Numbered from the stretch's first letter, positions 1-8,651 are shown. The stretch is 11,209 nucleotides of DNA from an uncultured Alphaproteobacteria bacterium (GCA_903959715.1 CAJBXX010000160.1:1-11209), one strand, 5' to 3'. The notes: generated by a model from the sequence alone, not told the origin. Numbers and translations: made by a program.

Positions 1-831
1 CAAGCGGTGGCAAAATTGGCCGATGAAATTATTGAAATTGGCGAGAAAAATATTAATTTAGAAATCGCAAGAAATATTGAAAATAAAGGCTTTGAAGGTG
101 TTAATAAAATTTTAGAAGTAAAAAACTTAACGGTCAAACATAAGGAATTTTTTGCTAATAAAAATTTAAATTTTTCTTTAAACACTCAGCAAAATTTGGG
201 AATAATTGGCGAAAGTGGTTCGGGCAAATCAACCCTCGCCAAAGCTTTGGTTAATTTAATTAAATTTGACGGAGAAATAAATTTATTTGGCGATAAAAAT
301 TGGCAAAAAAATAGTCAAGAATTGCGTCGTAAAATTCAAATAATTTTTCAAGATCCATATTCGAGTTTGAACCCGCGGATGAAGGTTTGCGACATTATCG
401 CCGAAGGTTTGATAATTCATAAAATTGCTTCCAAAAATTTTGAAAATGATGTTTGCGAAATTATGCAAAAAATGAAGCTTGATGAAATTTTATATAATAA
501 TTTTCCGCATCAACTTTCGGGCGGACAAAGGCAAAGAGTAGCTTTGGCGCGTAGTTTAATTTTAAATCCAGAAATTTTAATTTTAGATGAGCCGACTTCG
601 GCGCTTGATTTTGCAACGCAAAATGACATTTTAAATTTATTAATTTCGATTCAAAAACAACAAAAAATTTCTTATATTTTTATTTCTCATGATTTGGAAG
701 TGATTGCTAAAATGAGTGATTTTGTTGCGGTTTTGAAAGATGGTGAAATCGTTGAATATCAAGACGCGAACACTATTTTTTCCAAACCAAAAAATGAATA
801 TGTTAAAACATTAATTGCTTTGGGTTTGTAA
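1..831 (+). CDS. Peptide ABC transporter ATP-binding protein, two-domain YejF/DppF-like (partial, 5' end outside window)
   Basis: The frame is open from base 1, so the gene starts outside the window; the stop is TAA at 829-831. Counting the first codon as residue 1, one complete ABC ATPase domain is visible: Walker A GESGSGKST at 70-78, Q-loop glutamine 117 in IFQDPYSSLNP, signature LSGGQRQR at 172-179, Walker B ILILDEP with D196 and E197, and the H-loop histidine 230 in ISHD. The QDPYSSLNP motif is typical of the oligopeptide/dipeptide/nickel importer ATPases (Opp/Dpp/Yej). The first residues, AVAKLADEIIEI, resemble the segment after an H-loop (HDL..VAxLAD), so they are probably the end of a first ABC domain. 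That makes this a fused two-domain ATPase like YejF rather than a single-domain DppF. It would work on the cytoplasmic face with membrane permeases that are not in view. Its stop is 3 bp from the convergent giant gene, with no terminator hairpin between them. Confidence 0.93.
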   Translation, partial: QAVAKLADEIIEIGEKNINLEIARNIENKGFEGVNKILEVKNLTVKHKEFFANKNLNFSLNTQQNLGIIGESGSGKSTLAKALVNLIKFDGEINLFGDKNWQKNSQELRRKIQIIFQDPYSSLNPRMKVCDIIAEGLIIHKIASKNFENDVCEIMQKMKLDEILYNNFPHQLSGGQRQRVALARSLILNPEILILDEPTSALDFATQNDILNLLISIQKQQKISYIFISHDLEVIAKMSDFVAVLKDGEIVEYQDANTIFSKPKNEYVKTLIALGL

Positions 832-834
832 TTT

Positions 835-3800
835 CTATCGACCCGAATCGATTTGAGTTGTTCTATAGTCACTAAGAATAAAATCTTTAACAATTTTTTT
901 CAAATCGCGTAAATTATTGAATTCTTTTGGTCGCTCTCTAGTTAATTTGGCAAAGTTTTTGGAGATTTCTAATTCCTTACCCTTGTTTAAAAATCTACGA
1001 AACATTAAAAATAAATTTTCAAAATTTTTTAATATTTCGTTTTCATTAGAATTTGATTGTTGAGCTTTGAAGGTTTTATCATTTTCTACCCAATTTCCAA
1101 TAATTTTTTCAAAATCTTGTGCTTCATATTCGCTCAAAGATTTAGCTTTAATTTGCCTCATGCGATGAAGAATAGCTGGACTGAGAGCAGTTCTTCCTGA
1201 ATTGGTTGCATTGTTAACGCTGGCAATAATCATAAATCCGGGTTGAGATTTGATTTTTGAATTTTTTGGATGTCGATCGGTTAATAATTGATTGATGGTT
1301 TTTTCGAGTCCGCCTTCTTTGATGCGGGTGTTCATTTCGTCAAAAACTACGATGACGCCTAACTCAAAAGCCTTGATTAAATTCTCTTCAATTTCTTGAA
1401 TCGGCAAACTGGCGGAAATTTTGCAGTAATAATGAGGTTTGGTTGCGGGTGTAATTTCTGTTCCTGATTCTAGTTTTTTCTCTCTTTCAATTTGTTGTAC
1501 AAAATCTTTTAATGAATCAATTTTTGTAATTCCTCGCTCTTCTAGAACTGCTTCGATCATAACGCTTTTGCCAACTCCCGAATCGCCTTTAAAAATTACT
1601 CCGCAAGTTCCTAAAATTTGAGGCGGAAGTTCGCCACTTTTTTGTAATTTTCTAATTTCAATCGCTGATTGTAACTCGTCAATATTTTGTTGATTGGCAT
1701 TGGTCGTGATAAAATTAGCGTTTTGAACTGAGCTCGATTGAATTGGAAATTTTTCTTCAACAATTTTTTTTAAAACTTTTTCTTGCAATTCTCGAACTGT
1801 TTCTTTGGGCAATCCGTCATCAGACTTAGGACCTTGATTTGTTTTTTTATAATTTTTGATTTCCTCTAAAGCGATTTTTTTAAAATCTTTTTCCGATAAT
1901 TTTCTTTTAGATTCCGCCGAAAGTCCTTCATAAATCGGCTTTGCTAAAATTTCTTCGTAAATATAAGAAACTGGAAAATCTTGCAAATGCCATTCGGGAA
2001 TTTGGCAATCTTCGAATAATTTTTGTTTATAACGATTGCCATAATTTGGCGGATTGCCGAGAAAAACTACTTTGTGATTTTGTGTTAAAGTAAAAGATTT
2101 TCCATCGTGAAAAATTTCTTGCGGGAATTTTTTTGGATTATTTGCTAAATCTCTAAAAAGTGTAAAATGGGTGTCGTCGATGTTAAATTCATCGATTACT
2201 AAGATTTTAGTTTTCTCGCTTGTGTCTTGTGCCCAAGCTTCGAGGCTTGATAATTCACTGTAAACCTTGACGGCATCTTTTGTTTCGCCATCTTTTGTTG
2301 TTAAGTCACTTTTTTCAATTTCACTCAATAATGAACTTTTGCCAACTCCGCTATGACCAAAGATTTGGAGGGTTTGATTTTGTTCAAGAAGTCTTAGTAA
2401 TGTATCCTTGCGTCCTTTTATAAAAGCATCGGCTTCACTTTTTGAATCATCTGAAATTGAACTTTCAATGGCGGGATAATCTTCTCTTACAATTTTATAT
2501 TCCGTAGTTTTTTTTGCAATTTTTGGAGAATATTCAACCGCATAAAGAGATGGATCGAGCCAAGAAAGTTTTGATGATTGTAGTCTGGATTTCGAAACAT
2601 TTTTATCTTCAATTATAAAATGTAAATTAGAAAATTTTTTTTGTAAATTTAGAATTTGCGGATGAAGTAAAGATAATAATTCAGCAGAAAATTCGCCTTT
2701 GAGAATAACGGTTTCGCCCCCATCAAGCTTGGCTTTAAGGGTAGTTTCGATTTTTTCAAAAGCAAAATTTTGAGAACCATCTTTTTTTGTAACTATTTTA
2801 TGTTGATTCTTGCCAAATAAATCGCCATATAAAATATCTTCAACATTGACAAGATTTATATTTTTTGCGTGAGATGATTGGTTGTTGGAGGATTTTATGG
2901 CTGTTATGGTTTTATTTAGAGATTCTTCAATGTTGTTGGTGATTATTATGCGAGATGATTCTGTCGATGGCGAAGTTCTTGCTACGCTAAATCCAATGCC
3001 TCCAGCTGATTTATCACCTTTATCCAATCCAAATTCTTGCGTAAATTTTTGAAGATCGACTTTTGGAATTTTAACGCCCTTTGCCACATAAAGCTCCAAA
3101 GCAACTTGAGGTTCTTTCGCTTGATTGAGTAAGCAATAAAGTTGTTGTTTGGTTAAATCTTCGCTTAAAAAAAGTTTTAAAGGCGATAAGGATTCTTTGG
3201 CTTTTGCAATGAGTCCGAGCTCTTCTCGATATTGATTTCCATCAATCTGTGGTTGAGTTAATAATTGATCAAAAAGATATGAATTGATTAAGTAAATATC
3301 GTCTGGAAGTTGATTAGAAGCTAATGAATTTTGATAAATAGTTAATTGTAATTGATTTGAGTCGGGGCTTGTTGATGGCGAAGAATCCGTAGGTTTAAAA
3401 GATTTTAAAACCTCCGCAAATTCAAATTCTTTTTGAGCAAAATTAATGGATAAATCTTGTGGAATGGTAATTTTATAATCATGATAATCAATTGAACCAG
3501 AAGCCTTGGCCTGTTCAAAGAAAATTTTTATTTCTTGTTGTTGCTTAGAAGAGAAATTTTTAAAATTTATGTGTAAATTTTTTTGTCCGGGTTGATCTGG
3601 ATTCGAGCCAGCTATTCTATCTTTTCCGTAAACTTCTAAAGATTTAACAAATTCACTTTTTTCCCATTTAATTGCGTCGCCATCAACTACAATTCTACCA
3701 AATAATTTTTCTTTCCAATTAGCCAAGCCTTCGCCGTCAAATACAATTTCTGATGTTGCTTTTGAACTTAAAGAATCTTCGATTTTTGATTTTGTGAATT

Positions 3801-6800
3801 GATCTTTTTGAATAGAGCTTAAATCCAAAGCACCACCGTCGAATCTTGATAAAATTGACGAATCGGTGGTTTTTTGTTTTGAACTGTCGATGCAGACAAT
3901 TTTAACATTATCGGGAATTTTTTGATCATCAATCTTGCGAGCGCCTTTGTCAAACATGGTGTTGAAAGCCACTTGCGAACTAGCGTCAAAATTGCTCCAA
4001 TCGATGATTAAAACATGTTTTTTGTCGGCATGTTGTTTGGCATTTTCTAAAAAGGAAAGAAGCGGAGTGTTGGCGGTTATATTTACGGCTTTATTATCAT
4101 CCCCAATATGAAGAGTGGGTTTTTTTGCGGTTAAATCTTGTGGTGAGGAAGCGTAAAAAGCTTGGAAACTTAATGCCAAAGAGGTTGGAATGGGGTCGGT
4201 TGAATCTGGATTTGGTGGATTTTGCGAAGAACTACTCATGCTTAGTAAATAATTTTTTAATTCTTGATCACGAGTAGTTTTTAGCAATAATGACGAAGAT
4301 TCCTCTTTTGTTAAGAATTGCTCAAGATTTTCTTTAAAACTTTTTAAATACTCAACTTTTTTGAGTTGATGAAGTTGATCTAGTGCTAATTTAATATTCG
4401 ATTCGATTGATAAATTATGCGGAGAGTTGGTCGGAGAAGGCAAAAAATCACCATTTAAAAATTTTGCATAATTTTCCTCTAAAATACTTTTTAATCCATC
4501 TAAAATATTACTAGGTGAGTTAGAGGGTTCTTCATGTTTTTGATGTTTTTGACCTTCTGAAGTTTCGACCATATTTGCTTCTGATCCTCCCAATTCAAGA
4601 GTTGCCCATTCATTATTTTGTTTTTTCACCTCCATAAGCACATGATTACCGTTGACGCCGATAATTCTAAAATCTTTGCCACATTTAAGACCTTTTTCTT
4701 CAAATTTATGAGCTAATGAAGCTATGCGATGACGACAGGAGCCTTTATTTTCAATCTTGAAAAGGTCATCAAGAAATTGTTTTTGATTTGTAAAAGTTGG
4801 CAATTGATATTGATCATTTCGAACCGAATTAGGAAAATTTGCTGGATTACCGCCAACATAATCATCGATTATTTTTTTAACATTTTCAGGTAAATCTTTT
4901 AAATCCTTGATAGGTGTTTGCAATCTCAATTCTTGCCCCTCGATTAAATAATGAATTTCACATTTTTTGTCGGATTGAACAAAATAAAAACCACTTTCAT
5001 CTTTGAAAAATCGAACTTCAGCCGAAGAGGGCTCGGTAAAATAGCCAATAATTTTATTATCAGGAGAGATTGAGAGAAGTGCAGTTTTTTCCGCACTTTT
5101 TAAAGTTTTTGAAAAAGAACAAATAGTTTTGCCTTGCGAATCAGATTTTTCAAGCTCTGTTTTTTTTGCTTCAAAAGTTGTTGATGAAAATTTTGCAATC
5201 GAAGCGCTTTCCTTGAATGAAATTTCTTTAGATTCATCAACATCAACAAATAAATCATCTTGTAATCCTGCAAAATTTAGATTCATTTTGTGTGAAGTGT
5301 TTCTAATGTAAAGTGATGCTTGATTAGCTGGACGGTTAATAATTTTTCCAGTTTTTTTCATTGAAAATGTGGTTGTGGGGCCTTCTTCGCTGGCACCACT
5401 TCCCGTTGCATCGCCCATAAAAATGGCATCACCTGTTTTGATGGCTAAAAATCGATGTCCTGGTTCCTTTGTTTCGAGAGTTGGTGAGTCGTAAAAATCT
5501 GCAATGATATTAAGTGATTTTAATTTATCTGGCAAACTACACGGACTATTATCTTTCAATTCTTCTTTGCTAATAAAACCTCTATTGATTTCTTCTTGGG
5601 TAAGTCTTTGAAAATCTATAAATTCTGGAAATATAACATCAGTATTTTTTATGAAATAATGAGCATCTGAATTTTCATTGGGTTTTGCGTTTGGGAATAA
5701 GCTTCCAGCTTCAATTCGTGCATGTTTTAAGTTTGGAAATAATTGAATAAAACGCATTAATAAACAAGGTCTTACATCGTTATTTAATGGACAGATACCA
5801 TTTGTTGTATTCTCAGCGCTTGTTCTAATAACCCCCAAAACATCAACACTTAAAATTTTACTAGGATCCAATTCTCCAGAATCAATTTTACTTTTGATGG
5901 CATTTATAGAATCTGTATTCAAATCAAATACAGTAATTTTTAGAGGCAAAGTTGTTGATTTTCTTGAAGAAATTCTATTCTTATCAAAATAAATAGACTG
6001 ACCTTCGTCGTCGAAAAGTTTTTTATTTTCCAGATAAAAATCTAGAGAACAAGAATTATATTTTGTCAAATATGAACTATGGTAAGATTTACTTTTATAA
6101 GGCTTGACGAAGAGTTTACATTTTTTGGGTAATGTAATTTTGTTCAAATCAATTTCATTTTTATCATGCATTTCAAGTAATAAATCTTGAAATTTTGGAG
6201 TAAGTTCGTAGTTAAGGCTTAAAGGATATTCTGCGGGTAATTTGGAGATTAAAGTTTTTACTAAAATAGCTATTTCGGCTTGATCTACAAAGTGTTGCAA
6301 AAGTTTTATTGCAGAGTTAAGATAAAGTGATAGCGCGTCGGGTTTTTTAAGTTTCTCATTTGTAATTTTTTCATCTATATTTTTTTTTAAAAAATCTAAA
6401 AATTGTGTTTTTTGATTTTCATTGAGTTGCTCAATAAATTTTGAATCATCATCAATAAAACCAAAAACAGCTAATTCGTTTTTTTCTTTAAAAAGTTCAA
6501 TAATTTTATCACCAAATTTTGTAGTAAGATTAAATTGTTGATTTATATCTGAATCTGAGAATAAAGGAATAAATTCGAATAATTCTAAGTTTACTTTTTT
6601 ACTTTCTCCGTCAAAAGAAAGATTAATAATAAATTCATTATTTTTGTATTCAAAATCAACTGTAATTCTTTGGCCAAAAGAGGTTTCCACCTTTTTTTGT
6701 TTAGCGATTTTCTTTAAGCGCGATTTTATTGAATGACGATCTGTAAATTTTATTAAATTATTTTTGATGTAATTATCGCTTATTCTATCGCAAATGTCGA

Positions 6801-7815
6801 ATTCGGGATTGGTATCATTATTTAAATAACCATAATTATATTTAAGATTAGTTAGAAAGAATGATTCAGCAATTTCATTTTTATCTTTGTCTTTAAAGGT
6901 GTCTATAGATTTTGCCATAGAAACAACTTTTTCAATATCCGAATGTTTGAACCATAAATATTCTAAAATTTCAAACTTAAGATCAGGAATCTTGTAAAAT
7001 AATTTCTCTAAAGTTTCGTGATTCTTTATTGATTTAAATGTTTTAGAAAGAAAATCGCGACTGCACATTGAAATTAAAATTTTTAACGCATCCAAAGTAT
7101 CTTGATCTTCTATATTAAAATCTTCATGGGTTAAAATATTTATAAATTTTTGGTCTATTTTCTCGATTTTAAATTTTTCATTGATGACTTCTTTAACAAT
7201 ATCATTATATTGCTTATGTTTTTTAACTGCACCATCGAAAAAACTATAAGACAAAGAGCTTCTAACGCTTACTTTTTTCGCATCATCCCAATATTCTTGC
7301 TTAAAAATTTTATCAACCTCATCAAATTGTTCAAAGCTTAAAATAATTGATTCATCTCGGGTTAAATTAAGTTTTTCAATGCTAGTTTCGTGATTTAAAG
7401 TAGAAAAATTTTCTTTAATAAATTCATCCGAAAGTTCAAAAATACTTCTATCTTCGCCATTTTTGTCTTTGAATTTGTAATCATATTTTTTTCCAGTTTC
7501 GGCTTTATCTTCAATTGGACTTGCAAAAATTTCACCATTGGTTTTTTGTAAAATAACAGCAACTTCAAAACCTTCTTGCTTGAGTTTGTTGATTTCGAGT
7601 GCCATTTCAATGGGATTCCATAAGCGATAACATGAATTAAAATCTAAATAAATTTGTTTTTTTTTGGGTTTTTGACTAGGTGAAGTAAGAGGGCGAAATC
7701 CTGCATCGCCATCAACTGCGCTGGTAGGAGCAAATGGGGCATGAGGAGAAGCTTGTTTGCTAAGTTGCGGTTGATGCTGGAATAAAAATTTTAATTGCTC
7801 AAGTTCTTTGATCAC
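835..7815 (-). CDS. Giant protein with transglutaminase-like domain and two C-terminal AAA+ ATPase modules (plus degenerate AAA-like modules)
   Basis: This is an uninterrupted 2326-codon frame. The start is taken as GTG at 7815-7813 because an in-frame TAA lies two codons upstream; no clear Shine-Dalgarno sequence precedes it, so the start is moderately certain. No signal peptide or membrane span is evident, so the product is cytosolic or exported by a non-Sec route. Residues 15-52 are Pro/Ser-rich and look disordered. Residues 50-1000 I do not recognise. Residues 1000-1085 resemble a transglutaminase-like fold: C1027 in GSCRHR, H1058 in GNHVLMEV, E1074 in WATLELGG. Residues 1235-1770 hold four Walker-B-like modules without an obvious Walker A (acidic or equivalent positions D1272, N1417, E1552, E1708). 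Canonical AAA module 1 has GHSGVGKS at 1820-1827, D1875/E1876 and N1921. Module 2 has GDSGVGKS at 2077-2084, D2159/E2160, N2201/N2202 and a candidate arginine finger R2218, and looks like the MoxR/midasin/dynein (AAA_5) branch. The ATPase call is firm. The biological role is unknown; a remodelling machine or a host-directed effector are both possible. Confidence 0.88.
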   Translation of the reverse strand: MIKELEQLKFLFQHQPQLSKQASPHAPFAPTSAVDGDAGFRPLTSPSQKPKKKQIYLDFNSCYRLWNPIEMALEINKLKQEGFEVAVILQKTNGEIFASPIEDKAETGKKYDYKFKDKNGEDRSIFELSDEFIKENFSTLNHETSIEKLNLTRDESIILSFEQFDEVDKIFKQEYWDDAKKVSVRSSLSYSFFDGAVKKHKQYNDIVKEVINEKFKIEKIDQKFINILTHEDFNIEDQDTLDALKILISMCSRDFLSKTFKSIKNHETLEKLFYKIPDLKFEILEYLWFKHSDIEKVVSMAKSIDTFKDKDKNEIAESFFLTNLKYNYGYLNNDTNPEFDICDRISDNYIKNNLIKFTDRHSIKSRLKKIAKQKKVETSFGQRITVDFEYKNNEFIINLSFDGESKKVNLELFEFIPLFSDSDINQQFNLTTKFGDKIIELFKEKNELAVFGFIDDDSKFIEQLNENQKTQFLDFLKKNIDEKITNEKLKKPDALSLYLNSAIKLLQHFVDQAEIAILVKTLISKLPAEYPLSLNYELTPKFQDLLLEMHDKNEIDLNKITLPKKCKLFVKPYKSKSYHSSYLTKYNSCSLDFYLENKKLFDDEGQSIYFDKNRISSRKSTTLPLKITVFDLNTDSINAIKSKIDSGELDPSKILSVDVLGVIRTSAENTTNGICPLNNDVRPCLLMRFIQLFPNLKHARIEAGSLFPNAKPNENSDAHYFIKNTDVIFPEFIDFQRLTQEEINRGFISKEELKDNSPCSLPDKLKSLNIIADFYDSPTLETKEPGHRFLAIKTGDAIFMGDATGSGASEEGPTTTFSMKKTGKIINRPANQASLYIRNTSHKMNLNFAGLQDDLFVDVDESKEISFKESASIAKFSSTTFEAKKTELEKSDSQGKTICSFSKTLKSAEKTALLSISPDNKIIGYFTEPSSAEVRFFKDESGFYFVQSDKKCEIHYLIEGQELRLQTPIKDLKDLPENVKKIIDDYVGGNPANFPNSVRNDQYQLPTFTNQKQFLDDLFKIENKGSCRHRIASLAHKFEEKGLKCGKDFRIIGVNGNHVLMEVKKQNNEWATLELGGSEANMVETSEGQKHQKHEEPSNSPSNILDGLKSILEENYAKFLNGDFLPSPTNSPHNLSIESNIKLALDQLHQLKKVEYLKSFKENLEQFLTKEESSSLLLKTTRDQELKNYLLSMSSSSQNPPNPDSTDPIPTSLALSFQAFYASSPQDLTAKKPTLHIGDDNKAVNITANTPLLSFLENAKQHADKKHVLIIDWSNFDASSQVAFNTMFDKGARKIDDQKIPDNVKIVCIDSSKQKTTDSSILSRFDGGALDLSSIQKDQFTKSKIEDSLSSKATSEIVFDGEGLANWKEKLFGRIVVDGDAIKWEKSEFVKSLEVYGKDRIAGSNPDQPGQKNLHINFKNFSSKQQQEIKIFFEQAKASGSIDYHDYKITIPQDLSINFAQKEFEFAEVLKSFKPTDSSPSTSPDSNQLQLTIYQNSLASNQLPDDIYLINSYLFDQLLTQPQIDGNQYREELGLIAKAKESLSPLKLFLSEDLTKQQLYCLLNQAKEPQVALELYVAKGVKIPKVDLQKFTQEFGLDKGDKSAGGIGFSVARTSPSTESSRIIITNNIEESLNKTITAIKSSNNQSSHAKNINLVNVEDILYGDLFGKNQHKIVTKKDGSQNFAFEKIETTLKAKLDGGETVILKGEFSAELLSLLHPQILNLQKKFSNLHFIIEDKNVSKSRLQSSKLSWLDPSLYAVEYSPKIAKKTTEYKIVREDYPAIESSISDDSKSEADAFIKGRKDTLLRLLEQNQTLQIFGHSGVGKSSLLSEIEKSDLTTKDGETKDAVKVYSELSSLEAWAQDTSEKTKILVIDEFNIDDTHFTLFRDLANNPKKFPQEIFHDGKSFTLTQNHKVVFLGNPPNYGNRYKQKLFEDCQIPEWHLQDFPVSYIYEEILAKPIYEGLSAESKRKLSEKDFKKIALEEIKNYKKTNQGPKSDDGLPKETVRELQEKVLKKIVEEKFPIQSSSVQNANFITTNANQQNIDELQSAIEIRKLQKSGELPPQILGTCGVIFKGDSGVGKSVMIEAVLEERGITKIDSLKDFVQQIEREKKLESGTEITPATKPHYYCKISASLPIQEIEENLIKAFELGVIVVFDEMNTRIKEGGLEKTINQLLTDRHPKNSKIKSQPGFMIIASVNNATNSGRTALSPAILHRMRQIKAKSLSEYEAQDFEKIIGNWVENDKTFKAQQSNSNENEILKNFENLFLMFRRFLNKGKELEISKNFAKLTRERPKEFNNLRDLKKIVKDFILSDYRTTQIDSGR

Positions 7816-7927
7816 AAATTAATTAATAACATTTTTTGAAAAAATTTAATTTACCTATGGGTATTTAAAAAACAATTATAAATTGCTTTCATTTCCTTGC
7901 TTAAAAATAATTTTATTCAAAATGAAG
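7816..7927 (-). promoter_or_regulatory. Gap between the Hsp20-like gene and the giant gene, with a candidate -10 box
   Basis: This 112-bp AT-rich gap could hold the giant gene's own promoter. On the minus strand a perfect TATAAT lies at 7880-7875, about 60 nt upstream of the GTG start, but no good -35 hexamer lies 16-18 nt before it. In such AT-rich DNA a TATAAT is weak evidence by itself. I see no terminator hairpin after the Hsp20-like gene, so read-through into the giant gene is possible. Confidence 0.25.
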
Positions 7928-8575
7928 TTAATGCTTATTTCTTTGTTGAAGAAATTTAGGATTTTTTAAATTTTTTTTAAGCAATTTTACCGAAATTTTT
8001 TCATTATTTTTTATAATTTCTGGGGAAATTTTTTCATCATATTTAGGTAAATATGTGGCGTAATAAAAATCGGCACTTGAGCTTGACTGGATTGATTGCT
8101 CCTCATTTTTAGCACTTACAATTTCAGCTTTTTTTGAGCTAAAAATTAAATAATTTTTTTCAATTAAAACATTAATTTCTTCAGGTTTAATTCCTAAAAA
8201 TTTTAATTCAAAATTATGCGATTTTTCATCTTCAAAATGTTGAAGAGAAGCTTGGATTTTTGATGATTTAGAATTGTCTAAAATTTTATTATTTTCTTCG
8301 AAAGCTTGTCGCATCATTTGGCGATGATTTTTAAAAGCTTGCTCCATTTTTTCATGCATTTCGTCAAAATTTTGAAAAAAATCTTCATCAAAATCATGAA
8401 AAAAATGAGAATGATATCTTTTTTTATAAGGCTTTTGATCTTGATGCTGTTGACATGAGTAAGTTATAAGTGAGCCAATAATTAAAAAAATTGAAGCAAA
8501 AATTATTTTTGAAGAAATAATTTTTTTGAAGGTTTTTTTAAAAGCAAAGCTTTTATTATCAGTAAGTTTTTGCAT
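7928..8575 (-). CDS. Membrane-anchored or exported protein with Hsp20/alpha-crystallin-like domain
   Basis: The protein has 215 residues, starting at ATG 8575-8573. It has a basic N-terminus followed by a hydrophobic segment at residues 24-38 and then ITYSC with C41. The cysteine suggests a lipoprotein signal, but the lipobox is poor (Thr and Tyr at -3 and -2), so an uncleaved N-terminal anchor is equally likely. Residues 50-115 are His/Phe/Met-rich and charged, with FDEMHEKMEQAF resembling the N-terminal arm of small heat-shock proteins. Residues 118-201 follow the alpha-crystallin domain pattern: a strand ending GIKPEEINV, a strand NYLIFSSKK, a Ser-rich turn, then DFYYATYLP (compare SFxRxFxLP) and a final strand ISVKLLKK. 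The usual A-x-x-x-G-V-L motif is degenerate (IIKNNEKI). Small heat-shock proteins are normally cytosolic holdases, so an anchored form would act at or outside the inner membrane. The giant AAA+ gene follows 112 bp downstream on the same strand. The Hsp20 assignment is by pattern only. Confidence 0.75.
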   Translation of the reverse strand: MQKLTDNKSFAFKKTFKKIISSKIIFASIFLIIGSLITYSCQQHQDQKPYKKRYHSHFFHDFDEDFFQNFDEMHEKMEQAFKNHRQMMRQAFEENNKILDNSKSSKIQASLQHFEDEKSHNFELKFLGIKPEEINVLIEKNYLIFSSKKAEIVSAKNEEQSIQSSSSADFYYATYLPKYDEKISPEIIKNNEKISVKLLKKNLKNPKFLQQRNKH

Positions 8576-8651
8576 AAATAAAAAAATTTTGTTGATGAAT
8601 TTTTGTAATAAATTATCATTTAATTTATAAAAAAAATATTTTCAAGAGTCT
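8576..8651. promoter_or_regulatory. Divergent promoter region between the Hsp20-like gene and queE
   Basis: This 76-bp, almost purely A/T gap separates two divergent starts, so it must carry promoters for both unless transcripts start inside the genes. For queE, a TATAAA at 8626-8631 with a poor TTTGTA -35 about 18 bp upstream would give a short leader. No riboswitch-like (preQ1) structure is visible. The queE ribosome-binding site is weak (AAGAG at 8644-8648). Confidence 0.35.

Noticed and set aside
7150..7341. Plus-strand open frame rich in Phe/Ile resembling a membrane protein
   Set aside because: It is antisense to the Lys/Asn/Asp-rich part of the giant gene, where A-rich codons read as Phe/Ile/Leu on the other strand.
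8576..8651. preQ1 riboswitch upstream of queE
   Set aside because: The 76-bp spacer is nearly all A/T with no C/G-rich hairpin or conserved A-rich tail arrangement that would support the aptamer.
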